A DNA stretch of 64,000 bases, from positions 62,001-126,000 of the forward strand of contig NW_019174012.1 of the NCBI RefSeq assembly GCF_001642475.1. Direction: 5' to 3'. Below, piece by piece: positions 1-11,110 of the stretch. Numbering within the stretch: the stretch's first letter is position 1; every line of letters begins with the position of its first letter. The position numbers and the translations under genes are program-made. Origin of the DNA: Fonsecaea monophora. Lineage: Eukaryota; Ascomycota; Eurotiomycetes; Chaetothyriales; Herpotrichiellaceae. Below the pieces are notes generated by a model. It searched no databases. It saw nothing but the letters and a program-made list of their open reading frames with translations, and had not been told where the DNA came from.

Positions 1-223
1 CAGATGCCAGCAAGTAAACATGTGCCTGCAGGTGGCCATCTGATCAAAGACTCACCACAACCTCGCCGTGTTCCCACCTCTCTCCTATTCTTTTACGTCG
101 TGGTGTTTCTCTGTTGCCACTTGTTGTTTTGGTTATCATCCTGAAACCCCAGCTATTTTCCTTGTATCCAACTTTTGTTTTCCGAAACACCTCTCCTAAC
201 CAGTTGCGACACGGTCATCGACA

Positions 224-2712
224 ATGACCACGCTCGGCGACGACCTCCTCCGCACAGTTAACAAGCTCCAAGACCTCGTCTTCAACACGATAGGCAATGA
301 CTCCCTCGATCTCCCCCAGATAGTGGTGGTCGGTTCCCAGTCGTCGGGAAAGTCGTCTGTGCTGGAAAACATTGTTGGTCGGGATTTTCTTCCGCGTGGA
401 AGTGGCATTGTCACTCGCCGGCCGCTGATATTGCAGCTTATCAACATTCCTCCTGAAGAAGACGACTCAGATAACAACGGGAATGGCGATATACACATCC
501 CCCATACAGCTGCCAGCGTGGCCGAACACGGGGAGTGGGCAGAGTTTCACCATATCCCAGGTCGCAAATTCACCGATTTTAACCAAGTCCGTGCTGAGAT
601 TGAGAACGAGACGGCGAGAATAGCGGGCAATAACAAGGGCATCAATCGACAACCCATCAACCTGAAGATCTTTTCTCCCCATGTCCTGAACCTCACCCTG
701 GTGGATCTACCTGGCCTGACCAAAGTCCCCATTGGCGACCAGCCCTCCGACATCGAGAAGCAAACGCGAACCCTCATCTCCGAGTACATTGCCAAACCAA
801 ACAGCATCATCCTTGCCGTCTCTCCTGCCAACGTCGATATTGTCAATTCGGAAGCCTTGAAGCTCGCTCGGCATGTTGACCCCATGGGAAGAAGGACCAT
901 CGGCGTCCTGACAAAGTTGGACTTGATGGACCATGGTACAAACGCTTTGGATATCCTGTCAGGCCGTGTTTATCCACTGAAACTTGGGTTTATTGGTGTT
1001 GTCAACCGGTCACAACAAGACATACAGACCAATAAACCCATGTCTGAAGCTCTCAGATCTGAGGCAGAATTTTTCAGACACCATCCCGCCTATCGAAACA
1101 TGGCAACTCGATGCGGTACACAATATCTGGCCAAAACACTGAACACAACTCTCATGGGCCACATCCGTGATCGATTACCTGACATCAAGGCGCGGTTGAA
1201 TACTTTGATGGGCCAGACACAGCAAGAACTGGCATCTTATGGGAGCAAGCAGTTTAGTGGCAAGGAACATCGCGGGTCGTTAATCCTTCAACTTATGACT
1301 CGCTTCGCCACATCATTCATCTCTTCCATTGACGGTACGTCGTCTGAAATATCAACCAAAGAGCTCTGTGGTGGTGCGAGGATATACTACATTTTCAACT
1401 CCGTCTTCGGCAACTCTCTAGAAACCATCGATCCTACACATAACCTCTCTGTCCTCGACATCCGAACCGCGATTCGAAACTCTACCGGACCGCGGCCGAG
1501 TCTTTTCGTTCCTGAGCTTGCCTTTGACCTCCTGGTGAAGCCACAAATCAAGTTGTTGGAGATCCCGAGTCAGCGATGTGTGGAGCTGGTCTATGAAGAG
1601 CTGATCAAGATATGCCATACATGCGGGTCCACGGAGCTGTCTAGATTTCCTAGATTGCAAGGCAAACTCATTGAGGTCGTCTCAGATCTGCTCCGAGAGC
1701 GACTTGGTCCATGCTCAAATTATGTCGAGTCACTTATTGCAATCCAACGCGCATACATCAATACCAACCACCCCAACTTTCTTGGAGCCGCTGCTGCAAT
1801 GTCTTCTGTCATCGCGAGCAAGAACGAGAAGGACAAGAAGATTGCACAAGCCGAGGAGAGACGAAAACGAGAGAAGCAACGCATGAAGCAATTGGGCGTT
1901 AATGGCGCCGCCACACCAGATGAGGAAGATGCAGAACAGGAAGACAAATCTACCTCGCTACCAACCAGAAAACACCCGACACTGAGCCGGAGCATGTCAC
2001 CCGCCGTAGCTCGTGAGCGTGAGAATGGCATCGGTAGCATATCCGCTGCTGCTGGCTCAGCAGGCGCTGCCAGAGATTCGTTCCTAAACTATTTCTTCGG
2101 AAAGGAAGGCGGATTACCAGGCGGTCCGCTACAGGGTAGTCCAGCAGTTGTTCCGTCGTCCGCCTCGGTGGCCCAAAGGCACGTCAGCCACAGTGTTGAT
2201 CCGAGCTTCTCGCAGAGCATGCGTCGAATGGAGCGTGGAAGCTTTACAGAACGATCGCCTGCGTATCCGCCAGCGATGCATGACGACTATGCGCCGGGGT
2301 CTGAGTATGGCGACTCGAGCTTATTATTCGTATGTATACCTGACCCGTCTCTCTGGTATTTCCCTCCATATCTTTTGCTAACATGAACATCATTTAGCCC
2401 GAACAAAATGCAGAACCTGTTCTGACGGAACGCGAAGCCCTCGAAACCGAACTGATCCGCCGTCTGATCTCCAGCTATTTCAACATCGTCCGCGAGACAA
2501 TTGCCGATCAGGTGCCAAAAGCGATCATGCATTTGCTTGTCAACCACTCTAGAGATGAAGTGCAGAACCGTCTTGTCAGCGAACTATACAAAGAAGAGCT
2601 GTTCGGTGACTTGCTATATGAGGATGATGGGATCAAGAAGGAAAGAGAGAAATGTGAAAAGTTGCTCGCGACCTATAAGGAGGCTGCGAAGATTGTTGGA
2701 GAGGTTCTGTAA
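224..2712 (+). CDS. DNM1: Dynamin-related GTPase, Dnm1/DnmA type
   Basis: Large self-assembling GTPase that constricts mitochondria (and peroxisomes) during fission. Two exons, 224-2329 and 2398-2712, are joined in phase 0 (donor GTATGT, TGCTAAC branch point, TAG acceptor) and give about 806 aa. G1 GSQSSGKSS lies near residue 37, DLPG near 161 and TKLD near 229. The middle domain contains the FPRLQGKLIEVV stretch, followed by a charged, low-complexity insert-B region (about 530-700). Exon 2 encodes the C-terminal GTPase effector domain (TELIRRLISSYFNIVRE). The insert after QLIN, with EWAEFHHIPG, and the AYINTNHPNF motif fit Dnm1/Drp1 rather than Vps1. The length is close to known fungal Dnm1 proteins. 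If exon 1 were read through, the effector domain would be lost. The start is the first ATG, in context acaATGa. Confidence 0.95.
2330..2397 (+). other. Spliceosomal intron of DNM1
   Basis: A 68-nt intron with donor GTATGT, an internal TGCTAAC branch site and a TTTAG acceptor. Removing it restores the effector-domain reading frame in phase 0. The sequence also contains an in-frame stop if left unspliced (TGA at 2384-2386). Confidence 0.9.
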
Positions 2713-3503
2713 CTGGGGAGTACGTGAAGGAGGCAAGGAAATGCAACAAATCCCGCAGAAATTGTGCGATGTTCGATATGGAGCCAGCTTTGTTGACGCA
2801 TTCCCTTCTCTTCCCCGGTGCAGATAGAAGAGTCTCTCCTCGACGCGAGTTTTATGAACTCTCCCATGTTTATGTATCTATGTATCCAGCTCAGACTTTG
2901 GCTCCCCAATGCTGAGAAACTGGCCTGTAAAGTGATCATACCATTACTGTCATGCATACCAATGTCATGCTTTGGGAAAGGGATCGGAGGAAAACATTTC
3001 TGTTGCGTTGAACTTGAGCAATGGGGGTAGGCACACTGAACATATGATATGGCCATGGTGATGGCATTTTGCAGTCACTAGAACTGTTTACATTAGTCCC
3101 GGAGAATTATCCGGTTTTCTGCGTTGCAATCTCCATCATTTGCTCATTTCCAGCGTGAGTGCATACCTCATCGCCATGGAGCTACATAGGTGCGCAATTC
3201 TATCATTCCCTGTAGAGAACTTCGGCTCAGTCAATTGATCTGGTAGTGGTGGTGTAGAAGGTCTTCAAGGTCGCCCAGCGATCCAAGTCCCCAGCAACCA
3301 ACCAAATAATCCATGTGAAGACAAAGGTGCCATGGCTATAGATCCAGCCCCGAAGCTGGTGCCTTTCCTGCAAGGAGGCTGTCTGTGTACTAAGTAAAAT
3401 TCCTCCAATGCCGGGGTGTCATAATCTCATATGCGCGCAGCATTGGCTCGCTCGCCCGGCAAGATGCGGTGGTCGCGAACAAACCATGCCCGAGAAATTT
3501 TGT
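2713..3503. other. Intergenic, between convergent genes
   Basis: This 0.8-kb stretch holds the 3' ends of DNM1 and of the secreted-protein gene on the other strand. The short reading frames here match no recognisable protein, and no RNA gene or repeat was seen. Confidence 0.6.
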
Positions 3504-4322
3504 TCATATAATAGTCGAAGGGCCCGTCGAAACAGGGAAGACTGTCACGATGACTGGGAAGATCGGGCTAGAGGTCGTGTCGGGATCCGGGACCGGGGGT
3601 ATTCCCGATCGGGACGGGCAGTTTGGATTCCCTGTCCTCTGGCTCGTTGTGAGCGTTGCGGTTGTCCCAGAAAACTGTGACTGCGTGACCAGGTTCGGTT
3701 GAGGTTCGGGCATAGGTGGTGGTGCTTTTGCGGATAACGCCGTGGTTGGGGGCAGCGTCTGGATCCGTGCCACCGTCGCTATCGTCGTGTCTGTGCGTCG
3801 ATTGGAAGCGGACGTATATGTGTCGGTGACGTTGTTGGGGCTGGTGGATGTTCCGTTTGACAGGGCGACGGCAGGGCCATTGGCTCCGGTGGAAGGCTGC
3901 GTGCCGCTCGAACCATTATTGAGAGGTGATGTCTGCGAGTTCGGGAAACTGGTTCCATTGCCCCTATCAAGAGGGTAAAATCTCGTCATGGGAGGGTGCC
4001 TGTTTCCTCTCTTGTACGTCGGCTGAGACCGAGTGCCTTGTGTCGGCATTAGTATGATAGAGTTCGATGTCGGGTCTCCTTCGACTTCTTCTGACGGCAG
4101 ATCTTGTTGTCGCTTGCCGTGTGTTCCTCCATGTCTCACGAAACGAGCGTTGTTGGGCGCCGGCGCCGGCGCAGTCTGACTAGGCGATCGTGGTGAAGAG
4201 TCTTGTCTGATGGTGATTTTTGGTAATAATAACGAGTCCGCCACGGGCAGAGCTGAGGTTGACTTTGTATGCGCCAGGATCGCAGCCATGATGCCGAAGA
4301 AATATATTAATGTGAGATTCAT
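3504..4322 (-). CDS. Putative secreted Ser/Thr/Pro-rich protein
   Basis: A single-exon frame of 272 aa. It opens with a typical secretory signal (MNLTLIYFFGIMAAILAHT, then STSALP as a plausible cleavage region). The rest has no recognisable fold: it is rich in Pro, Ser, Thr, Asn and Gly, with repeated N-glycosylation-like Asn-X-Ser/Thr sites (GNGTS, NNGSS, SNGTS, NNVTD). That composition fits a heavily glycosylated wall or extracellular protein. No C-terminal GPI-like hydrophobic tail is present: it ends VTVFPVSTGPSTII, which is only mildly hydrophobic. The family is not recognised. A TATAAA-like box upstream (about 4406-4414, minus strand) supports the start. It is convergent with DNM1. Confidence 0.6.
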   Translation of the reverse strand: MNLTLIYFFGIMAAILAHTKSTSALPVADSLLLPKITIRQDSSPRSPSQTAPAPAPNNARFVRHGGTHGKRQQDLPSEEVEGDPTSNSIILMPTQGTRSQPTYKRGNRHPPMTRFYPLDRGNGTSFPNSQTSPLNNGSSGTQPSTGANGPAVALSNGTSTSPNNVTDTYTSASNRRTDTTIATVARIQTLPPTTALSAKAPPPMPEPQPNLVTQSQFSGTTATLTTSQRTGNPNCPSRSGIPPVPDPDTTSSPIFPVIVTVFPVSTGPSTII

Positions 4323-5232
4323 TGTCCTTTCCCTCTCGCTCCTGTGCCCGGTTCAGGTTGGAGACTTGGACGCACACCACGAGAGCCAAGAGTTTGTCAA
4401 TAGCACTTTATAAACGCACTGGTCCGTCCACTCTTATATGCTGTTGTTGTAGGGAGAAAACAGACACGTCCCCTTACCTTGATTTTGCATTACGCTTCTT
4501 GACCCAGGAAGAAAGAATAAGTCACCCATCATCGCCTTTAGGGGCCCCAAGCCACCAGCATCATCAGCACCACATCCAACAGCGCGTAGACGCAAGGGCC
4601 AGTGGTCACGACCTCATCACGCAACTTCTCGAACCGTTGTACAAGCACACCACCCAGACAGACTCCCGCCGGCGCGCCCAGATCCAACCATCGACTTCCA
4701 TACACGCGAGATCCTCTGCGAAGGCCCCACGCGTTGTGACGGGAATTCTGCGGGTTCAGCGCGTTTGGCTGGCTGCTGAGCAGGCCACGGAGGGGGATAA
4801 AAGCTTGTGGATGACTATAGCGAACCACGCAGGATGGGTTGAATCGGGGACAGATGTTGTGAATCAGTTGTTCGAACGGATGATTGGTGGCGAAAACAGT
4901 GGTTGAAACAATGTTGAAACACAGAAAGGGGGTTTGTGGGGGGTGGGACTTTGAATGTGCATCAGGAGCATGGCTGGGGTCGGCGAGGCTGACGAGGCTG
5001 CCAGGCTGATCCCAGAGTACGTGGATACAAGTCCTAAAACTACATCAGTTGTTGATATGGCAGCCACAGACATTCGACTTCCTTTCTACATAATTATGCG
5101 AGCAACAAAGAGTAGATAAATCACACGGGCTAGAAGCCCTATGGCCAAAAACTTTGAGGTACAAGAAAACGCTCCAGTGCGCAACCCGGCGATGCTGGAG
5201 TTTGCCAGCATTGCCCTGTCTGGGCCGACCAC
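4323..5232. other. Intergenic between secreted-protein gene and palC
   Basis: 0.9 kb holding the upstream region of the minus-strand secreted-protein gene and the 3' flank of palC. A 194-codon plus-strand frame here (about 4322-4906) has no recognisable domain and looks like chance coding in GC-rich promoter DNA. Confidence 0.5.
4406..4414 (-). promoter_or_regulatory. TATA-box-like element
   Basis: On the minus strand the bases read TTTATAAAG, about 85 bases before the ATG of the secreted-protein gene, a normal spacing for a fungal core promoter. The call rests on motif and position only. Confidence 0.35.
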
Positions 5233-6669
5233 TTAATAGTAACTCGTCCCACTACCATAGTCCCGCTGCGTGCCAGGGAAAGCTCCTGCGGGCGCCGTTG
5301 TGCTATCTTCATTCTCATCCGAGCTATTTGCGGCACCGAGTCCATCATCTTCGGGCGGCGCTCTCATTGACGCCAATTCATCTTCCTCCAAGGGTGCTGG
5401 CTTCCATCTTTCATCAATTGGCATATTCATCCCGCTAGGCAGTGTTGACAGCAGCGGTTTCCACTCCGGTATCAGCTGGACGTTAATCGTATCGTTCTGT
5501 TTGTTGAACTTTTGATCTAGGTACTCCACAATCCGACTTTCCTCGAGCTTACCGCCGTCCATCCCCCACGTTGAGCTACCCCTTTCGATCCGTTTGTCTT
5601 CTCGTTTTTCGATCCAGGACGTCTTCAGCTTGCCAAAGCCCGAAGACTTGGAGCCATGTTTCCCCACTTCGAGGCCTAGCTCATTCATTGCTGCTCTGAG
5701 CCATGCGATAGCCTTCCCTGTTTGGCCTGCATGTGTGTCCTCCTCTAGTGCCTGGAATCTGCATGCTTTCGCCCGCGAGGCGCGATGAATGCCATCACAG
5801 TATTCTAAGAGCTCTTTCGACGCCTTTTCGGTTTCGACCTTTAGAGCCACAGCAGCCGCAGAAGCATGCTCCGCCGCTCCGATACAAAGTCGAGTTAGCA
5901 CTTGACCCCGAACTTTCTGAATTTGTGGAGCCCTAATCATCCACTCTTTGTCATCTTTGTTTCGTGATTGAATGAGCAGTGCAGGATATGGATCTTCCTT
6001 GAGCACGCAAAGCAAGTTAAATTCCGCGTGGGTCAAGTGCTGCAAAGCTAATTGCACACTTGCCGATACGTCAACCGCAGCGGGCGGAAATGGGGGGGGA
6101 CCATCGCTGGAAGAGTTTGCTCTCAGCAGAAGATAGGAATGGATTGCGTGTGCCGTCTTAAGGCACTTGGAAGCACTTTGGATCAGTGTTATGCGTTGCT
6201 CTGATGTCGGATTCACCGCAGCATAGAGCCCAAGGAGAGAGTTTCTGGCTAATAGATTCTGAATGAGCGCTAGTGTGTGATGCACGAAGAAGAGCTCGTA
6301 GTCAAGTCCCTTGCCCTTGACGCGCTCATTCTCGCGGCCTGGAATGGCATTCGAGCTCAAGGTTGGTCGCCACTCAATCTCAGGTTCCTGTGCAAGTGCA
6401 ATGTCCACGTCCTCACCAGCCACAGGTTTGCCACAGAGCGCGACGTCGAGGGTGACGAGGTAGCGGATATAGCTTTGAACTGTAGAGGCAAGAGGCAACA
6501 GGTTCGTAGCCTGGTCTGCTGCTGACAGTCTCTTGTGGGCCTTTAGAGAAGCCCGGAGAACCGCCCGCTGAGATGTCGCTGCGGTGGGGAGGGACGGGTG
6601 AGTGGATGAGATAAGGCTGGCTTGAAAGGAGATGTGGGAGGTGGTAGAAAGCACAAATGGAAAGGGCAT
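5233..6669 (-). CDS. palC: BRO1-domain pH-response regulator PalC
   Basis: PalC is a BRO1-domain component of the fungal Pal/Rim ambient-pH pathway. It links the plasma-membrane sensor complex to ESCRT-III and allows PacC processing at alkaline pH. The single exon gives 478 aa, near the usual PalC length of about 500. The N-terminus MPFPFVLSTTSH, the SLPTAATSQRAVLRASLKAHKRL stretch region, EWRPTLSSNAIPGR and ELFFVHHTLALIQNLLAR are recognisable PalC signatures. The helical BRO1-like region covers most of the protein. The acidic C-terminal tail, ending YGSGTSYY, is low complexity. The start is supported by the conserved MPFPF beginning. The gene is transcribed divergently from the Gfa-like gene across 0.94 kb. 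Confidence 0.93.
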   Translation of the reverse strand: MPFPFVLSTTSHISFQASLISSTHPSLPTAATSQRAVLRASLKAHKRLSAADQATNLLPLASTVQSYIRYLVTLDVALCGKPVAGEDVDIALAQEPEIEWRPTLSSNAIPGRENERVKGKGLDYELFFVHHTLALIQNLLARNSLLGLYAAVNPTSEQRITLIQSASKCLKTAHAIHSYLLLRANSSSDGPPPFPPAAVDVSASVQLALQHLTHAEFNLLCVLKEDPYPALLIQSRNKDDKEWMIRAPQIQKVRGQVLTRLCIGAAEHASAAAVALKVETEKASKELLEYCDGIHRASRAKACRFQALEEDTHAGQTGKAIAWLRAAMNELGLEVGKHGSKSSGFGKLKTSWIEKREDKRIERGSSTWGMDGGKLEESRIVEYLDQKFNKQNDTINVQLIPEWKPLLSTLPSGMNMPIDERWKPAPLEEDELASMRAPPEDDGLGAANSSDENEDSTTAPAGAFPGTQRDYGSGTSYY

Positions 6670-7608
6670 ATTTGGTCACGCGTCTGCCAGCGACGAGAAA
6701 TTCATGTCATTTGGAACAAGTGCTCATGGTCTTGTCTACGGTGACGAGTGTCTAGCCAGTGGAGGAACGGCTGGATGGTGGACGTTGGTTGCACAAAGTT
6801 TGCTCGTAAGGCTTGGTACTCGAAGCGGCGCCCAGATGTACGGAGGCACAGAGGCCTCAATACGCAGGCGCACAATTGCGCAGACTCTTCATGTAACTTT
6901 GTACTGTCAATCAAACCATCATAACAGCGCAATTGCCTATTCCCCTTCTGCTCAAAGTGTCCCATCGGATGTCCTCGCCCTTTTCGGTCCGCCACCCCCC
7001 ACTCCCCTCCGATCTGGTTCTTGGGCAATGTTTGACAGTTTCCGAATTCATTTACAAGGCACCGACGAGCGAGAGGAACCGGCACAGTTCTTGAAAAGAC
7101 GGAGACGACGGAGCAGCTACAGTCACCCTCTTCTCCACATCGCTTGCTGAAGCTGACACGACATTTCCCGAGCTTCAACAGGAGTTCGGTGCACCACCAC
7201 AACTGCCGACCGAGTGTGGGAGCCAGCGTCTCAGCGTTGCTTTACAAGCTCTCGGTGTGTTCAGCCCATGCCCCCTGCCATCGGACCTGCGGATTGCGCC
7301 ATATGGGAGCTGAGGGGCCGCGTCGTCTGGCTCAAAACGGAGTAGATGAGCGAGGTGCTTGTATGAGTTGGATCCTTTCATTCACCTACCCCTCATATGA
7401 TGCCAGAGTAAGACGGCACCAATGGAAGGACAAGAGTAAGGTCCTGGGGACTTTGTTGACGGAAGTGTACACAGCACGTACCCGATGGTTTACTGAAGGT
7501 ATAAAGCTGCCTGAGAACCCTGTCGGATCTCCCTGAAGCTGTGTTCCCCTCAATTGTTTCCTGTTCCCAACTGTATTTGATCCTATTGATCCTATTGACA
7601 CGAGCACC
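6670..7608. other. Shared upstream region of palC and the Gfa-like gene
   Basis: A 0.94-kb divergent intergenic region. Several small reading frames are present, none recognisable. A short direct repeat (ATCCTATTG twice, about 7579-7598) sits just before the Gfa-like start. No confident regulatory motif was assigned. Confidence 0.5.
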
Positions 7609-8181
7609 ATGGCACCATCCCTACACCCCCTCATTGACAACGGTATCACAAAGGGCAAAGACGACTTTCCCGGCGGTACTCTTCGATGCCACTGTTCTTC
7701 CAACCCCGTCGAGGTCGAGCTGAAGGGCAATGTCCTGCACAATCACGCCTGTGGATGCTCTCAGTGCTATAAGCCAGAGGGCGCCCTCTTCTCCATCGTC
7801 GCAGTTATTCCAGACGGTAACGTCCGTGTCACCAAGAACAAAGAGAAGCTCGCCGTCGTGAACGACCAGGCCACCATCTTGCGCTACGCATGCAAGGATT
7901 GCGGTGTCCACATGTACGGGTCGATCGAAAAGGACCATGCATTCAAGGGATTGTCCTTCGTGCACGTCGAGCTGAGCGATGAGAAGGGCTGGCAAGAGCC
8001 ACAATTTGCGGCGTTTGTGTCGAGCTTGATTGAACAGGGCTATCCTCCGGAGAAGATGGGTGAGGTACGGGATCGCCTGCGGGAGCTCGGATTAGAGCCA
8101 TATGATGCGCTCAGTCCGCCGTTGATGGATGCCCTGGCAACCTTCACGGCGGAGAAGGCGGGAAAGAGGAGCAAGATTTGA
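7609..8181 (+). CDS. Gfa/CENP-V family zinc protein (S-(hydroxymethyl)glutathione synthase-like)
   Basis: A single exon encoding 190 aa, the normal length for the family. Known members bind zinc and glutathione and have been proposed to promote formation of S-hydroxymethylglutathione from formaldehyde; that role is debated. The zinc ligand pattern is complete: RCHC at residues 26-29, CGCSQC at 48-53 and CKDC at 95-98, matching the two zinc sites of bacterial Gfa. The LSFVHVEL segment and the C-terminal LxELGLEPYDALSPPLMDALATF region are typical of fungal glutathione-dependent formaldehyde-activating proteins. The start context accATGg is good. Substrate specificity cannot be read from the sequence. 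Confidence 0.9.
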   Translation: MAPSLHPLIDNGITKGKDDFPGGTLRCHCSSNPVEVELKGNVLHNHACGCSQCYKPEGALFSIVAVIPDGNVRVTKNKEKLAVVNDQATILRYACKDCGVHMYGSIEKDHAFKGLSFVHVELSDEKGWQEPQFAAFVSSLIEQGYPPEKMGEVRDRLRELGLEPYDALSPPLMDALATFTAEKAGKRSKI

Positions 8182-8776
8182 AAGGCGGCAATCTCGTGTG
8201 GCTGATGGAAGTTGTGATATTGGGCCTGCATGAGAATGGCAAAAGGGATCCAACAACTCGTTGGGATTTACTCACAAGCGGGCCTAATGTTCGATGACAA
8301 TGTCCAGAGCTGCTGGAAAAGTGTATGGGTTGACGTTTTTGAGCTCAAAGTGGTTCCTTCAGAACCAAGACATCAAAAATCATTTCAATCATCATGATGA
8401 GACGGGTGTATGGCCTCTATTGAATTCGTCGACAGTGGTTGTTTCTCCTGCATCCAGCGAGTTGAATTTGTAGTGTACCGTAGTATCATGGGAAGAATGA
8501 ATGCTCGTGAACTTCTTATTTTTGGTACCGTCCTTTGCACTACTAGCACTGTGAGACACTAAGACGAGCAGATACACGAGTTCTTGACCCAACCGTGAAA
8601 CACCATAGAAAGCGACACAAGGACAATTACCAAATCCTCTTGGTATTGGCCTCCCACGGACCACGTCATGCCCTATGTATATAGTTCGCCCCAATGGCTG
8701 GAATCAGTTATTTTGCATGGTCTGCGGCTGTCTCTTCGATTCACCACATAGCCAAGTTCCGTCTTTTCTTCGTCTC
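8182..8776. other. Intergenic, convergent 3' flanks
   Basis: 0.6 kb between the Gfa-like gene and the 3' end of the complex I subunit gene. Nothing recognisable was seen. Confidence 0.6.
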
Positions 8777-9482
8777 TTAGTACAATGCATCGCCGCCCTT
8801 TCCTGTCGTGTTGCCAGGTCTGAGATCTGATCCTCTGGAACCCTTGGCCTGTTGTGCGCTCGGGTAGTCTGTCTGAACCTCTGGGCCACCTGCGGGACCA
8901 TCTACACCAGGGATATAATTTTGTTGTTGGCCGCGGAAACCGGCTTCGCGCGTCGACTTGAGGAGCTGGAGATAACGGTCTTTGGGTTTGAATTATGTGA
9001 ACAGTCAGATACGGCGTAATGTTGGGCGAGTAGAAGCAGATGGGGCTCGGGGGTTATTCACCTCTGTATTTTCCGCATTTCTCAAGATGGTTGACACCTT
9101 CGCGTGCGTAGCATTTGCCTGCATGAACAAGGTATTAGAATGGGGCGATCAAGGAACATGCTGGGCAAGGAGGCATTTCCGGAGATGTCGTCCCGTGCTC
9201 CTTCAAAGAGCCATGTGAAATCCTCAGCACAGCCATGGGCGAACTCTCAGACCCCTCCTTCCGCAAAAAGGTACCGTAGATGATGGTACAGAAAGCATTC
9301 TCAACAGACATACCCATTTCCTCTCCCACCAACCTCTTCATCATCCTCTGAACCCATTGTTCTCGAACAATTGCGTCTCTTGCATCGGCGACTGCTTCAT
9401 TGTCTTGGAAATCGACGCCCTGGAACGTCGGAGGGACCTTGGGTTTCTGGCGCAGAAACAGCTCCGACTCGGGTGTAGGCAT
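8777..9482 (-). CDS. Mitochondrial complex I subunit, NDUFB10/PDSW type (fungal 12-kDa subunit)
   Basis: Accessory subunit of the membrane arm of NADH:ubiquinone oxidoreductase. Three exons were deduced: 9482-9314, 9118-9062 and 8979-8777, with introns starting GTATGT and GTGAAT. Phases agree and the product is 142 aa. The N-terminus MPTPESELFLRQKP, the VPPTFQGVDF motif, AIVREQWVQRMMKRLVGEE and the exon-2 segment KCYAREGVNHLEKCGKYR are characteristic. The C-x(3)-G-x(n)-C cysteines of the conserved CHCH-like part are present. The C-terminal tail after RYLQLLKSTREAGFRGQQQNY is Gly/Pro-rich and longer than in some relatives. The gene is easily missed because exon 2 is only 57 nt and the unspliced frame runs on for about 50 spurious codons. 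It is divergent from the ketopantoate-reductase-like gene. Confidence 0.88.
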
Positions 9483-10192
9483 AATGGATGTCGAGTCGGG
9501 GCTCCTTCAGAAGATTCGAGGTCTGGTGATGGCGGTTTGGAGGGACAAGATGGACGGGGTGTACGTTTCGTTCCCGCTTGCGCAGTGACTCCCCCGACTG
9601 CTAGCGAGCACAAGTTGTTGAAGGCACCTCTATAGAGCCTAAGGGCAAGGAGCTTTAGAAGATACAGTGGGTTTCGTTCACGTCGTGTCCAGGATGGTAC
9701 ATCGCCCGCCAAAGCTCAGTCTGAGCTTCCTGCAGTGCCAAGAATTTCCCACGCTCCTTCGGGACGAGAGTGATGCCGCCCTATACCCCCTCTCTCTGGC
9801 CTTCACTTCGCTTGTGCGTGGGAACTTTCGTCTTTTCGTCTTAGTGCGCAATTGCGAATAACTTAAAGCAGGCGAACCAATACCTATTGGCAAAGGTAGA
9901 TGCCCGAGTACGGAGGATAGTGTTTCCAGTTTCATTGTTGCCTAGAAGTCGCCTTTGATACGAAGCATGAGGGCTTCCAGTCAAATTGCTGCAGCGATGG
10001 ACGAACAAATCGTCTATTCAATGTATCCCGGCCACAAATCCCACTCTTGACCACCATCTTCACATCTCCTCAACCAAACCACGCGGCTCTTTCATCTCAG
10101 CCAAGTGTTAGTCTAAATTCTGCTTAGTCGGACTTCCTGGAAAACGACCGTGTCTGTCTCGCCTCTATTTCGCCGATTGTTCGTTTGACCAT
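9483..10192. other. Divergent upstream region
   Basis: 0.7 kb between the complex I subunit gene (minus) and the ketopantoate-reductase-like gene (plus). It probably holds both promoters; no specific motif was assigned. Confidence 0.5.
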
Positions 10193-11110
10193 ATGGCCAC
10201 GGAAAAGAAGAAGATTGCCATCATTGGCGCCGGACCAGTGGGCTGCGCCTTCGCAGTGCATCTGGTGAAGGCCGGACACGATGTCACAATTGTAGGTCGT
10301 GGCCAGCGACTTGCGAGCGTACAGGCATGTGGCGGTGTTCTCACCAAGAAATCGGACAAAGCCACGGATATCTCGAAGACTCCTGTCGTTGCTGTTGGAT
10401 CCCTCGACACTGCACAACCCTGGGACCTCGTCCTCCTGACCATCACCGAGCACCAATTTGACGAGCAATTGTTTGCCACGCTCAAGACATGTTCAAAGTC
10501 AACCGAGATTCTGTTCATGTTCAACACATTTGCATCACTGGACAGATACTTCGACGTTTTGGGAAAGGAACGCTGCATCATGGGATTTCCAGCGATTTTG
10601 GCCTATTTCCAAGACGGAGCATTAGTGCACCAATTTATAAGTTTCGGCCAAATTACCATCATCTCATCACCCAAATGGCGCTCCATCTTCTCGTCAGCCG
10701 GGATCAAATGCGTCCACGAGCCTGATATGCAGAGCTGGCTACGCACACATGCCGCCCTTGTCATTGGTGCCATGAGCGCGGCCGTTGCGGCTGCCAAGAA
10801 GAAATCGGGCGTGACATGGGCAGAAGCAAGTCTCATTGCCGGAGCGGTCAAGGAAGGGCTTGCACTGGTCCAGAAGCTGGGAAATAATGTCACACCCCGA
10901 TGGATATACTATCTCGGTGTTGCGGCGCCCAGTTTCGTGCTGACCGGGCTGCTTTGGGTTGCGACGAGAGTACCGAGTGTGCGCAATAACCCCCAAGCAC
11001 TGCCAAAGTGGGAACCAGAGATGCTTGGTCTTGTCGACAGCATCATTGCAGCGGCGCCTTCTGAAGACGACGTAAGACTGATTAGCCAGCTGCGAGCAAA
11101 GTATATATGA
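10193..11110 (+). CDS. Ketopantoate reductase-like (ApbA/PanE family) protein
   Basis: A single exon encoding 305 aa. The N-terminal Rossmann fold is clear: KKIAIIGAGPVGCAFAVHLVKAGHDVTIVGRG carries the GxGxxG nucleotide-binding loop at about residues 12-17. The order of elements follows the ApbA/PanE family, which reduces 2-dehydropantoate to pantoate with NADPH. Many fungal members have no proven substrate, and the C-terminal domain here is divergent: it contains a hydrophobic stretch YYLGVAAPSFVLTGLLWVA (about 240-258) that could be a membrane or interface helix. A role in pantothenate synthesis is therefore not certain. Confidence 0.75.
   Translation: MATEKKKIAIIGAGPVGCAFAVHLVKAGHDVTIVGRGQRLASVQACGGVLTKKSDKATDISKTPVVAVGSLDTAQPWDLVLLTITEHQFDEQLFATLKTCSKSTEILFMFNTFASLDRYFDVLGKERCIMGFPAILAYFQDGALVHQFISFGQITIISSPKWRSIFSSAGIKCVHEPDMQSWLRTHAALVIGAMSAAVAAAKKKSGVTWAEASLIAGAVKEGLALVQKLGNNVTPRWIYYLGVAAPSFVLTGLLWVATRVPSVRNNPQALPKWEPEMLGLVDSIIAAAPSEDDVRLISQLRAKYI

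Noticed and set aside
4322..4906. 194-codon plus-strand frame opposite the secreted-protein promoter
   Set aside because: No domain, signal or family resemblance; His/Ser/Arg-rich composition typical of chance frames; it overlaps the better-supported TATA box and gene start on the other strand.
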